A DNA stretch of 12,612 nucleotides from Collinsella sp. (GTDB lineage Bacteria > Actinomycetota > Coriobacteriia > Coriobacteriales > Coriobacteriaceae), in contig WGSR01000021.1 in the NCBI GenBank assembly GCA_014871545.1, positions 1 through 12,612 of the forward strand, read 5' to 3'. Both the position numbers and the translations under genes were made by a program. The notes beneath the pieces were generated by a model that was not told the origin of the DNA, made no database searches, and saw nothing but the letters and a program-made list of their open reading frames with translations. The number at the start of each line of letters is the position of its first letter. Positions within the stretch are counted from its first letter, which is position 1. Shown here piece after piece: positions 1 to 6,258 of this stretch.

Positions 1-1517
1 ATGACGAGCCAGCGGCCCGGCGTCTGCGGGCAGCCCTCGTACAGGTCGATGGCGGCGGAGTAGTCGGGCAGGTCGGCATCGTAGACGCGGTAGCAGCTCA
101 CGCCCTCGCGCTTGGCCCACTTGCGGCGCAGGCGGGCATTCTTGCGCAGGCGGTTGGCGAACTGCTCAGACTCGGGAATGAGCACGGGCAGCGGCTTGCC
201 GTCGCCCAGGTCGAGCGTGGCGGCAGGTTCGGGCATGGAGGAAGCGGCGGCTTCGTCGTTGGCTTCGTTGGCATCCGCAACCTCGGCCTCGGCATCCGCG
301 CTGGTCGCAGCCTCAAACGCTGCAGCGGCGTGGTCGAGTGAGGGCCAAACCTCAAGAGCCGCCTCCTCGTTATTGGGCATGACGGCGATCGAGCGCTCGG
401 GCTCGGCGTGGAGCGCGCGGGCCAGCAAGCCGTCGCGGGCGAGAGCGGAGACCGGCGCCGAAGCGAGCTCGGGGGCGCGGCGCAGCTCGCCGATGAGCGT
501 CATGGCATCGTGCATGAGCGAAAGCGGGGTCTCGGTCGTGTCCGCGACCAGGGCGGCACCGGCGACGGCGCCCGCATGGTCCAGCACGGTGGCGGGCTTG
601 GCGGCACAAAAGTCGACAAAGCGCTTGTAACCGGCGCACTTGACCATGCGCTCGGCGGTCTTGCGCGTGGTGGGGTCAACATCCACGGCAATGAGGCGCG
701 CCTGGCGCTCACGTGCCGCCGCCTCGCGCTCGCGCGCCTCGGCAAGCAGCTGTTCCCACAGAGCGGCGTCGTGCAGCTGCCAGCCCTCAAAGCCCCAGTG
801 CTCGCGGGCAGCGCCCGGTGCACGGTCGGTCAGGATATTCACGGCCTCCAGCAGCAGACCGCCGCCGGCGCACGAGGCGTCGACCAGCGTGGGCAGAGCC
901 TCGTTCTCGTAATCGTCGGCCGTTAGCTCACGCTCGCACAGTGCGGTCCAGCCGACCTGCGCGAGCACCAGGGCGGCGTAGTCGGGGCGCAGCACGTGCG
1001 TGCCCTCGCCGGCGCGGGTCGCGGCGGGCGGCAGGCGCTTGAACAGCGGGTCGCCCGAAAGGTCCAGGCTGATGCTCGCACGGCGCTGGCGCAGCGAAAG
1101 CAGTAGGTGAACATCGGGGTCGGCGGCATCGACATCGGCACGACGGCCCGTGGTTTCGGCCAAGCGGTCGCACAGCGCGTCCTTGGCGCGCAGGGCCGAG
1201 AAGCGCGTGTTGCGCAGCTGCTCGGTCACGCCGCGGGCGGTTATGGCGATGGTGGCGCCGGGGCGGACGACGCTCTCCCAGGCAATGTCGTAAGCGCCGT
1301 CGTACAGCCCATCGGCATCCTGTGCCTCAAAGCGCCCGAGTACCACGAACACGCGACTCGCCAGGCGCGACCACAGACAGACGCGGTAGCCTTCTTCGAG
1401 CTCGCCCTCAAATGTAGCGCGGCCCTTCAGCCGGCGAACATGCGAAAGCCCGAGGCGTTTAAGCTCATCGGCGAGTGCGGACTCAAAGCCCTCGGGGCAG
1501 CTTGCGTAAAATTCCAT
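1..1517 (-). CDS. rlmL: RlmL/RlmKL-type 23S rRNA guanine methyltransferase, C-terminus cut off by window edge
   Basis: The gene starts at ATG 1517-1515, preceded on the minus strand by an AGAGAGG ribosome site. It stays open to the left edge, giving 505 complete codons; the C-terminal RlmK catalytic domain lies outside. Known family role: methylation of 23S rRNA at G2445 (N2, RlmL half) and G2069 (N7, RlmK half). Visible order: a THUMP-like N-terminus (residues ~1-150, including WSRLASRVFVVLG and SISLDLSGDPLFKR), an RlmL-like methyltransferase core (~170-390, including LTDRAPG and HWGFEGW), an Ala/Glu/Asp-rich low-complexity linker (~395-435), then the RlmK start (NRLRKN at 455, KREGVSCYRVYDADLPDY). 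Compared with E. coli RlmL as I recall it, the SAM loop DPMCGSGT is DASCAGGG here (213-220). The NPPYG motif is absent; the aligned stretch near 324-331 reads VADTTETP. I infer that the m2G2445 half is inactive while the RlmK half may work. Family assignment is firm. Confidence 0.9.
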   Translation of the reverse strand, partial: MEFYASCPEGFESALADELKRLGLSHVRRLKGRATFEGELEEGYRVCLWSRLASRVFVVLGRFEAQDADGLYDGAYDIAWESVVRPGATIAITARGVTEQLRNTRFSALRAKDALCDRLAETTGRRADVDAADPDVHLLLSLRQRRASISLDLSGDPLFKRLPPAATRAGEGTHVLRPDYAALVLAQVGWTALCERELTADDYENEALPTLVDASCAGGGLLLEAVNILTDRAPGAAREHWGFEGWQLHDAALWEQLLAEAREREAAARERQARLIAVDVDPTTRKTAERMVKCAGYKRFVDFCAAKPATVLDHAGAVAGAALVADTTETPLSLMHDAMTLIGELRRAPELASAPVSALARDGLLARALHAEPERSIAVMPNNEEAALEVWPSLDHAAAAFEAATSADAEAEVADANEANDEAAASSMPEPAATLDLGDGKPLPVLIPESEQFANRLRKNARLRRKWAKREGVSCYRVYDADLPDYSAAIDLYEGCPQTPGRWLV

Positions 1518-1544
1518 GGGTGACCTCTCTGGTTGCGTCGCTCC

Positions 1545-1554
1545 ATTATATGAT
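1545..1554. promoter_or_regulatory. Overlapping divergent -10 boxes between rlmL and the HAD gene
   Basis: The near-palindrome CCATTATATGATGG (1543-1556) contains a perfect TATAAT on the minus strand (1550-1545), pointing to rlmL. It also contains TATGAT on the plus strand (1549-1554), pointing to the HAD gene. Neither has a convincing -35 at 16-18 bp. The gap between the two start codons is only 75 bp, so both promoters must lie in it if each gene has its own. Confidence 0.45.
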
Positions 1555-1592
1555 GGATACTTCGTTTACTCTCGCCCCCGAAAGGAACCCAT

Positions 1593-2420
1593 ATGATTGA
1601 TGCGTGCCCCGATTCCGCCGTGCTCTTTTTTGACGTGGACGGCACGCTGACGTCGTTCGATCCCGACGATATGACCGATAAGGACTTTTCGGCGGTTCGT
1701 CCCTCGCAGACGGTGGTTGAGGCGTTCCGTGCACTGCGCGATGCAGGGCACAAGGCATTTATCTGCACGGGTCGCCCCCTGTGGCTCATCGCCGATAGCT
1801 TGCGTGCGCTCGACCCCGCGGGCGTCGTTGCCATGGCGGGCGCCACGCTCGAGGTCGAGGGCCGCGTGGTGTATGAGGACTGCTTTGACGAAGACGTTGT
1901 TGAGGAGCTTGCACGCCGTATGGCCGCGGCAGGGATTGAAGCCTTTTTCGAGACCAACGTGGCTACTTTTGCCCTGGAACCCGCGGGTGTTGAGCAGTCG
2001 TCTCTGATCGGCACTTCTGTGGCGCACAGCACCGAGGAGATGCGCGTCGACGGCCGTCTGCGCGTGGGCAAGGTAGGCATCGTCGCGAGCGACCTGGCTC
2101 GCGTAGCCAACGATGATGGCTTTATCGATCGCGAGTTTGAGCTGTGCAACACCGGTGGTCAGAATCGCGAGCTGAGCCCCAAGGGCATCGACAAGGGCGT
2201 GGGCGTGGCGCGAGCGCTGGAATACCTGGGTCGCACCGGCAACGCACGCACCTTTGGCTTCGGCGATTCGGGTAACGACCTGGGCATGCTCGCTGCGGTC
2301 GAGACGGCCGTGGCCATGGGCAACGCCATGCCTGAGGTCAAGGCGGTCGCCGACTACGTGACCGACGATGTCGCACACGACGGCACCGTTACAGCGATGC
2401 AGCATTTCGGCCTCATCTAA
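1593..2420 (+). CDS. Cof-type HAD-superfamily phosphatase
   Basis: A 275-residue cytoplasmic hydrolase of the Cof/YidA type (HAD subclass IIB), a family that dephosphorylates sugar phosphates and related small metabolites. All four HAD motifs are visible: motif I FFDVDGT with the nucleophile Asp14 and general acid Asp16; motif II ICTGR with Thr59; motif III lysine in SPKGIDKG (Lys197 or Lys201); motif IV GFGDSGNDLGM with Asp225 and Asp229. The region between motifs II and III (~65-190) matches the size of a C2B cap. The SPKGIDKG...GDSGND pairing is typical of Cof proteins. The start ATG 1593 has AAAGGA upstream. It diverges from rlmL and is 193 bp upstream of the aldolase gene; no strong terminator separates them. 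Substrate unknown, since this family is promiscuous. Confidence 0.9.
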   Translation: MIDACPDSAVLFFDVDGTLTSFDPDDMTDKDFSAVRPSQTVVEAFRALRDAGHKAFICTGRPLWLIADSLRALDPAGVVAMAGATLEVEGRVVYEDCFDEDVVEELARRMAAAGIEAFFETNVATFALEPAGVEQSSLIGTSVAHSTEEMRVDGRLRVGKVGIVASDLARVANDDGFIDREFELCNTGGQNRELSPKGIDKGVGVARALEYLGRTGNARTFGFGDSGNDLGMLAAVETAVAMGNAMPEVKAVADYVTDDVAHDGTVTAMQHFGLI

Positions 2421-2492
2421 TGAATCCCGCGTTCTGACGTTTGCCCAAACTGCGACTCTTTGCTTTTGCATGCTCAATCGATTTATCAATCC

Positions 2493-2508
2493 AAACACTG
2501 AGGTGTTT
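2493..2508. repeat. Small perfect inverted repeat in the HAD-aldolase gap
   Basis: AAACAC-TGAG-GTGTTT is a 6-bp perfect stem with a 4-nt loop. It is AT-rich and not followed by a T-run, so it looks more like a protein-binding palindrome or a chance hairpin than a terminator. Confidence 0.3.
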
Positions 2509-2540
2509 ATACCGTTCGCCGAGAAGATAAAAAACCGCAG

Positions 2541-2568
2541 TTCACGCCTTGATAAACGTAGGTAAAGT
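2541..2568 (+). promoter_or_regulatory. Possible promoter of the aldolase gene
   Basis: TTCACG (2541-2546), a 16-bp spacer and TAAAGT (2563-2568) each match four of six consensus positions and would give a leader of about 40 nt. An alternative -35, TTGATA (2549-2554), has no good -10 at the right distance. Weak by eye. Confidence 0.3.
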
Positions 2569-2597
2569 GTTTAGCAGTTTAACGCCCATGTGCAAGC

Positions 2598-2604
2598 GAA
2601 AGGA
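2598..2604 (+). promoter_or_regulatory. Ribosome binding site fixing the aldolase start
   Basis: GAAAGGA lies 9 nt before ATG 2614. The open frame continues upstream to a GTG at 2590, but that codon has no ribosome site, and the family N-terminus (MAIKVFADGAN) begins at 2614. Confidence 0.7.
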
Positions 2605-2613
2605 ATCAGGCAG

Positions 2614-3318
2614 ATGGCAATCAAGGTGTTCGCTGACGGTGCAAACCTCGAGGGCATGCTCGACATGTACGAGAACGGCAACGTTCAGGGTTTCACGACC
2701 AACCCGTCCCTTATGAAGAAGGGCGGCGTGACGGATTACCGCGCGTTTGCCAAGGAGGTCCTGGCCCACATCACCGATGTATCCGTCTCGTTTGAGGTCT
2801 TTGCCGACGACGTCGAGACCATGGAGGTCGAGGCCCGCGAGATCGCTACCTGGGCCGAGAACGTCTACGTCAAGATTCCGTGCGTGACCACCAAGGGCGA
2901 GTCCACCGCCGAGTTGGTGCGCAAACTTTCCGCTGACGGTATCAAGGTCAACGTTACTACCATCTTTACGCCTAAGCAGGTCGATGAGATGGTCGAGGCC
3001 GTTGACGCCGAGACGCCGTCCATCATTTCGCTCTTTGCCGGCCGCATCGCCGACACCGGCGTCGACCCCATTCCGTTTATGACGGAGTCGGTCAAGAAGG
3101 CCGCCGCCAAGCCCAACTGTGAGGTCCTGTGGGCGTCCACGCGCGAGCTCATCAACATTTACCAGGCCGAGGCCTGCGGTTGCCAGATCATCACGGTACC
3201 CAACAGCATCCTGGCCAAGCGCAAGAACATCGGTCGCGACCTGTACGAGGTCTCGCTCGATACCGTCCGCGGCTTTGCCAAGGATATCGCCGCTTTGGGC
3301 TTCCATATTCTGCCGTAA
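2614..3318 (+). CDS. fsa: Transaldolase-family protein, fructose-6-phosphate aldolase type
   Basis: A 234-residue class I aldolase of the small transaldolase/FSA (TalC/MipB) group, close to the ~220 residues usual for the family. It acts in the cytoplasm on sugar phosphates, either as a dihydroxyacetone-transferring transaldolase or as an aldolase splitting fructose 6-phosphate. Visible signatures: FADGAN with Asp8, TTNPSL (28-33), the Schiff-base lysine Lys87 in VYVKIP, VNVTTIFTPKQ (112-122), and SLFAGRIADTG (139-149), which lines the phosphate and barrel end. ATG 2614 is chosen because it carries the ribosome site and the family N-terminus. The 3' end is unusual: its last 19 coding bases recur as a near-exact copy 156 bp downstream, beyond a long palindrome. 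Family sure; transaldolase versus aldolase activity cannot be settled from the sequence, so the symbol is tentative. Confidence 0.88.
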   Translation: MAIKVFADGANLEGMLDMYENGNVQGFTTNPSLMKKGGVTDYRAFAKEVLAHITDVSVSFEVFADDVETMEVEAREIATWAENVYVKIPCVTTKGESTAELVRKLSADGIKVNVTTIFTPKQVDEMVEAVDAETPSIISLFAGRIADTGVDPIPFMTESVKKAAAKPNCEVLWASTRELINIYQAEACGCQIITVPNSILAKRKNIGRDLYEVSLDTVRGFAKDIAALGFHILP

Positions 3319-3325
3319 TGCGAAC

Positions 3326-3449
3326 ACCGACTGCGCCGCGGGCTGTTCGCCCCGGCCTTTCCTTTCCCTATCGCTCACGCGCTTCGCGAGGGTCGCGCTA
3401 GGCAAAGGAAAGGCCGGGGCTGCTGACACGGGCTCGCTGGCAAGTCGGT
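3326..3449. repeat. Long imperfect palindrome (MITE/REP-like) directly after the aldolase gene
   Basis: The outer ends are ACCGACT (3326-3332) and AGTCGGT (3443-3449). The core arms are a perfect 17-bp inverted repeat, GCCCCGGCCTTTCCTTT (3349-3365), with its complement at 3404-3420. The 38-bp middle is itself partly self-complementary (CCTATCGC against GCGCTAGG, and CGCG-CTT-CGCG). No T-run follows on either strand, so it is not a standard terminator. It sits between the aldolase stop codon and a copy of the aldolase 3' end, which suggests an insertion or duplication event. Confidence 0.75.
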
Positions 3450-3453
3450 ACTC

Positions 3454-3472
3454 GGCTTCCATATCCTGCCGT
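3454..3472 (+). repeat. 19-bp partial duplicate of the aldolase gene 3' end
   Basis: GGCTTCCATATCCTGCCGT matches 3298-3316 at 18 of 19 positions. The one change (ATT to ATC) would be synonymous in the aldolase frame. The offset is 156 bp. The copy lies just outside the long palindrome, so the two copies bracket it like a target duplication. Confidence 0.8.
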
Positions 3473-3479
3473 GGGCAAA

Positions 3480-3685
3480 GGTACCCCCGCCTGCGACGTG
3501 CAAAATTGAGAGTATTCAGCGAGGTAAAGGCTTTTACCAGCTAGTTGAAGCACGGAACAGCCCCCGTTTTGGCTCTGATGACGCCAAAACGGGAGCTGTT
3601 TATGACTTTATTGCCTCTGAGGGGCGTCCGGAACAGCGGAATTTGCAGAATACTCGCGATTTTGCACGTCGCTGCAGGGGGTACC
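3480..3685. repeat. Inverted repeat with 38-bp arms flanking a terminator hairpin
   Basis: The left arm is 3480-3517 and the right arm 3648-3685. About 33 of 38 positions pair. The longest perfect block is GCGACGTGCAAAAT and its complement, and the outer ends GGTACCCCC and the inner ends GAGTATTC also pair. The 130-bp centre carries the terminator-like hairpin 3556-3600. This could be two opposed copies of one repeat, or one element able to extrude as a cruciform. Confidence 0.75.
3556..3600 (+). terminator. Terminator-like hairpin, probably for the aldolase transcript
   Basis: The 18-bp arms AACAGCCCCCGTTTTGGC and GCCAAAACGGGAGCTGTT have one mismatch and a 9-nt loop, and are followed by the T-rich run TATGACTTTATT. 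It lies 238 bp after the aldolase stop. The opposite direction, towards which tex reads, has a poor T-tail, but the hairpin may still slow transcription from both sides. Confidence 0.6.
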
Positions 3686-3699
3686 CCTGCTTTGGCGGT

Positions 3700-5847
3700 T
3701 TACTTCCCCTGCACCATGGTGAGGGAGATCTTCTTGCGGTCGCGATCGACCTTTTCAATCCACACCTTGACCGTGTCACCGACGCGCACCACGTCGCTCG
3801 GGTGCTTGACAAAGCGGTTGGCCAGCTTGGAGATGTGCACAAGGCCGTCCTGGTGCACGCCCACGTCGACGAACGCGCCAAAGTCGACGACGTTGCGCAC
3901 TGTGCCCTTGAGCTCCATGCCGGACTCCAGGTCGTCGATGGAAAGTGCTGAGCGGCTAAAGACCACCTCGGGCGCGTCGTCGCGCGGGTCGCGACCGGGC
4001 TTCTTGAGCTCGTTGACGATGTCGATGAGCGTGAGGGTGCCGCAGTCCAGGTCGCTTGCCAGCGCCGAGATGCTGCCCAGGCGGCGCTCGATGTCGGGCA
4101 CGCCGCCGCGGCTGAGTTCACTGGCCGCCACACCGGCGCGCTCCAGGACGGATGTGGCCACCTCGTAGCTCTCGGGGTGGACGCTTGTCGCGTCGAGCGG
4201 GTTCTTGCCACCGCTGATGCGCAAAAAGCCCGCGGCGTTGAGATATGCCTTGGGTCCCAGCTTGGGGACCTTCTTAAGCTGACGGCGATCGGTAAAGGCG
4301 CCGTTTTCCTCGCGGTAGGCCACGATGTTTTTGGCCACGCTCGGCGTGATGCCCGATACGTATCCCAGTAGGCTCGCGCTCGCGGTATTCACGTCGACGC
4401 CTACGTGGTTGACGACGTCCTCCACCACGTGGCCCAGAGTGCGCGAGAGCTCGGCCTGGTCAAGGTCGTGCTGGTACTGGCCCACGCCGATAGACTGGGG
4501 CGGAATCTTGACGAGCTCTGCCAGCGGGTCTTGCAGGCGACGGCCCAGGCTCATGGCGCCACGCACGGTGACGTCCAGGTCGGGATACTCCTGGCTCGCG
4601 AGCTCGGAAGCGGAGTACACCGACGCGCCGGCCTCGTTAACGATGGTGTAGCGAAGGCTGGGCGCCTGCTCGGCGATGAACTCCGAGACGACTTCTTCGG
4701 TCTCGCGGCTGGCGGTGCCGTTGCCGATGACGATGGTGTTGACGCCGTCCTTCTTGACGAGGCGGGCGAGCTCGTGCTTGGTGCCGGCGACGTCGTGGCG
4801 CGGCTTGGTGGGATAGACCACGCCGTGGTCGAGCAGCTTGCCGGTCTCGTCCATGACGGCGACCTTGCAGCCGGTGCGGTAGCCCGGATCGAGCGCGAGC
4901 ACGCGGGCGCCGCGCACGGGGCGTGCCGAGAGCAGGCTCTCGAGATTCTTGGCAAAGACGTTGATGGCCTCGGTCTGGGCGCGAACGGTGAGTTTGGCGC
5001 GGGCCTCGCGCTCCAGCGAGGGGGCCATCAGGCGCTTGTAGCCGTCGGCGATGGCGGCATCAAAAACAGGCGCGAAGACGCCCTGGCGTCGGGGCCAACG
5101 GCTGCCGAGGCGTGCCGTGGCGGCAGCGCCGTCGACGTTCACGCGCACGCGGAGCTTGCCCTCGCGCTCACCGCGGTCGATAGCCAGCACGCGGTGGTTG
5201 GGTATACGGCGCAGTGGCTCGTCATAGCTGTAGTACGGCTCGTAGGGGGTCTTCTCGGCGGGGTCGGTGGCCTCGACGACGATATCGGCGGTGTTTTGCG
5301 TAAAGGCGCGCAGGTCGGCGACGTTCTCGGGGTCCTCGGCTACCGTCTCGGCCACGATGTCGGCGGCGCCGGCGAGCGCCTTCTCGGGTGTGTCGAAGCC
5401 GGCCTCCTCGTTGACGTATTCCGCGGCGGCGTCGAGCGCGTTGCCCTTGGCCGACGCCTGCATGATGATCATGTTGGCGAGCGGCTCCAGGCCGGCCTCG
5501 CGGGCCTTCTGCGCGCGGGTCATGCGCTTTTTGCGGTAGGGCTTGTAGAGGTCCTCGACACGCTGGAGCTGCGTGGCCTCGCGAATCTGCTGCTCGAGCT
5601 CGGGCGTGAGTTTGCCCTGGGCGTCGATGAGCAGAATGACGTCCTCTTTACGCTGCTCAAGATTGCGCAGGTAGGACAGGCGCTCGTCGAGTGCGCGCAG
5701 GGCGACGTCGTCCATGCCGCCTGTGGCCTCCTTGCGGTAGCGCGAGATAAAGGGAATGGTGTTGCCCTCGTCGATGAGCTTGACGGCCGCCTCGATGTTG
5801 GCAACCTTAAGGTTGAGCTCGCGGGCGAGCTGGGCGATAAGATCCAT
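3700..5847 (-). CDS. tex: Tex-type RNA-binding S1 domain protein (transcription accessory protein)
   Basis: A 715-residue cytoplasmic nucleic-acid-binding protein, slightly shorter than E. coli Tex (~770). The family binds single-stranded nucleic acid and affects transcription and RNA handling. Visible order: helical Tex N-terminus (1-~200, with EGNTIPFISRYRKEATGGMDD reduced here to its key FISRYRKE at 33-40); YqgF/RNase H-like fold (~315-440, with LALDPGYRTGCKVAV and IVIGNGTASRETE); helix-hairpin-helix repeats (~480-560, with VDVNTASASLLGYVSGI and FTDRRQLKKVPKLGPKAY); a C-terminal S1 domain (~643-715, with GTVRNVVDFGAFVDVG and DGLVHISKL). The start ATG 5847 is chosen for its AAGGAG four bases away. 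An in-frame extension of 29 codons, to 5934, has no ribosome site and falls outside the conserved region. It reads towards the aldolase gene and stands alone between two repeat-bearing gaps. Confidence 0.95.
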   Translation of the reverse strand: MDLIAQLARELNLKVANIEAAVKLIDEGNTIPFISRYRKEATGGMDDVALRALDERLSYLRNLEQRKEDVILLIDAQGKLTPELEQQIREATQLQRVEDLYKPYRKKRMTRAQKAREAGLEPLANMIIMQASAKGNALDAAAEYVNEEAGFDTPEKALAGAADIVAETVAEDPENVADLRAFTQNTADIVVEATDPAEKTPYEPYYSYDEPLRRIPNHRVLAIDRGEREGKLRVRVNVDGAAATARLGSRWPRRQGVFAPVFDAAIADGYKRLMAPSLEREARAKLTVRAQTEAINVFAKNLESLLSARPVRGARVLALDPGYRTGCKVAVMDETGKLLDHGVVYPTKPRHDVAGTKHELARLVKKDGVNTIVIGNGTASRETEEVVSEFIAEQAPSLRYTIVNEAGASVYSASELASQEYPDLDVTVRGAMSLGRRLQDPLAELVKIPPQSIGVGQYQHDLDQAELSRTLGHVVEDVVNHVGVDVNTASASLLGYVSGITPSVAKNIVAYREENGAFTDRRQLKKVPKLGPKAYLNAAGFLRISGGKNPLDATSVHPESYEVATSVLERAGVAASELSRGGVPDIERRLGSISALASDLDCGTLTLIDIVNELKKPGRDPRDDAPEVVFSRSALSIDDLESGMELKGTVRNVVDFGAFVDVGVHQDGLVHISKLANRFVKHPSDVVRVGDTVKVWIEKVDRDRKKISLTMVQGK

Positions 5848-5851
5848 GGGA

Positions 5852-5857
5852 CTCCTT
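5852..5857 (-). promoter_or_regulatory. Ribosome binding site fixing the tex start
   Basis: The minus strand reads AAGGAG-TCCC-ATG, a full Shine-Dalgarno with a 4-nt spacer, placing the start at 5847 rather than at the longer in-frame option at 5934. Confidence 0.8.
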
Positions 5858-5940
5858 GTGTTTAAGGTGCGTCTGCAGCATAGGGCTACCAAGGATACCA
5901 CCCGTCCCAAAAGGCTGTTTTGGGGCCGCGCCATGAAAAC

Positions 5941-6078
5941 GGCCTATCTACTACGTTTTACCTGCAGGGGCTGACCATACCTGGGTTTTCCGAAAATCGG
6001 CAAGCCGTTTACCTGCGGTTTTTATCTCGCGAAATTCGGCATGCTTGAGGGTGATCGGTTAAACGTAGTAGATAGGCC
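5941..6078. repeat. 138-bp element bounded by 22-bp inverted repeats, with internal direct repeats
   Basis: The terminal arms are 5941-5962 and 6057-6078. The outer 18 bp (GGCCTATCTACTACGTTT and its complement) are perfect, and the full 22 bp has one mismatch. The 94-bp interior contains two degenerate direct-repeat pairs. CGAAAATCGGCAAGC (5991-6005) recurs as CGAAATTCGGCATGC (6030-6044). CGTTTTACCTGCAGG (5954-5968) recurs as CGTTTACCTGCGG (6006-6018). It has no open frame and lies upstream of tex. It may be a small non-autonomous mobile element or a structured RNA. Confidence 0.7.
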
Positions 6079-6146
6079 CATTTCGTGACGAACGAACCAA
6101 GCTGAGGCGCAAAATAGCCTCGCTCCAGAATAATCGTCGGCAAGGT

Positions 6147-6185
6147 AGCAAAATGCCCCGCGGGCAGGAGGCTGCTCGCGGGGCA
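6147..6185 (-). terminator. Rho-independent terminator of the dehydrogenase operon
   Basis: On the minus strand, TGCCCCGCG and CGCGGGGCA form a perfect 9-bp GC-rich stem around a 14-nt loop, immediately followed by TTTTGCT. It lies about 75 bp after the Gfo/Idh stop codon. The plus direction lacks a T-run, so it works for the minus-strand operon only. Confidence 0.85.
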
Positions 6186-6258
6186 AAGAAGAGGGGCTTG
6201 TTGGTGGCGGACCGAAGGGACCCGGCATGGGGTTTCTGCCGCGGCCGCTCTTAAGGCA

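Larger units (their letters stand above)
3319..3699. other. Repeat-rich non-coding region between the aldolase gene and tex
   Basis: These 381 bp between convergent genes contain no supportable gene. They hold, in order: a long palindrome (3326-3449), a copy of the aldolase 3' end (3454-3472), an inverted repeat with 38-bp arms (3480-3517 and 3648-3685), a small hairpin GGTAAA-GGCT-TTTACC (3523-3538), and a terminator-like hairpin (3556-3600). A short imperfect palindrome, GCAGGGGGTACCCCTGC (3674-3690), overlaps the right arm just beyond the tex stop. Confidence 0.85.
5848..6258. other. Non-coding gap between tex and the dehydrogenase operon
   Basis: 411 bp with no supportable gene. It holds the tex leader, a small hairpin CCCAAAA-GGCTG-TTTTGGG (5906-5924), the 138-bp inverted-repeat element (5941-6078), and the operon terminator (6147-6185). 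I see no convincing -35/-10 pair for tex; TATGCT on the minus strand about 35 nt before the start is the best -10 candidate. Confidence 0.75.

Noticed and set aside
2493..2508. The AAACAC/GTGTTT hairpin as a terminator of the HAD gene
   Set aside because: The stem is short and AT-rich and is followed by ATACCG rather than a T-run.
3349..3420. The 17-bp-stem hairpin as a rho-independent terminator for the aldolase gene
   Set aside because: The loop is 38 nt and no T-run follows on either strand; the hairpin at 3556-3600 is a better terminator.
1566..3462. Minus-strand frames of about 240-310 codons opposite the HAD and aldolase genes
   Set aside because: Both plus-strand genes carry complete catalytic motifs and ribosome sites; the antisense frames show neither.
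3319..3699. CRISPR-like array in the repeat-rich gap
   Set aside because: The repeats are inverted pairs and one duplicate, not regularly spaced direct repeats with spacers, and no cas genes are present.
3119..4168. Plus-strand frames crossing the aldolase 3' end and the repeat-rich gap into tex
   Set aside because: They consist of out-of-frame aldolase sequence, repeat arms and antisense tex. No ribosome site or protein motif supports them.
4405..5865. A 486-codon plus-strand frame antisense to tex
   Set aside because: Tex is unambiguous on the other strand. The antisense product has no recognisable motif, no good ribosome site and shadow-type composition.
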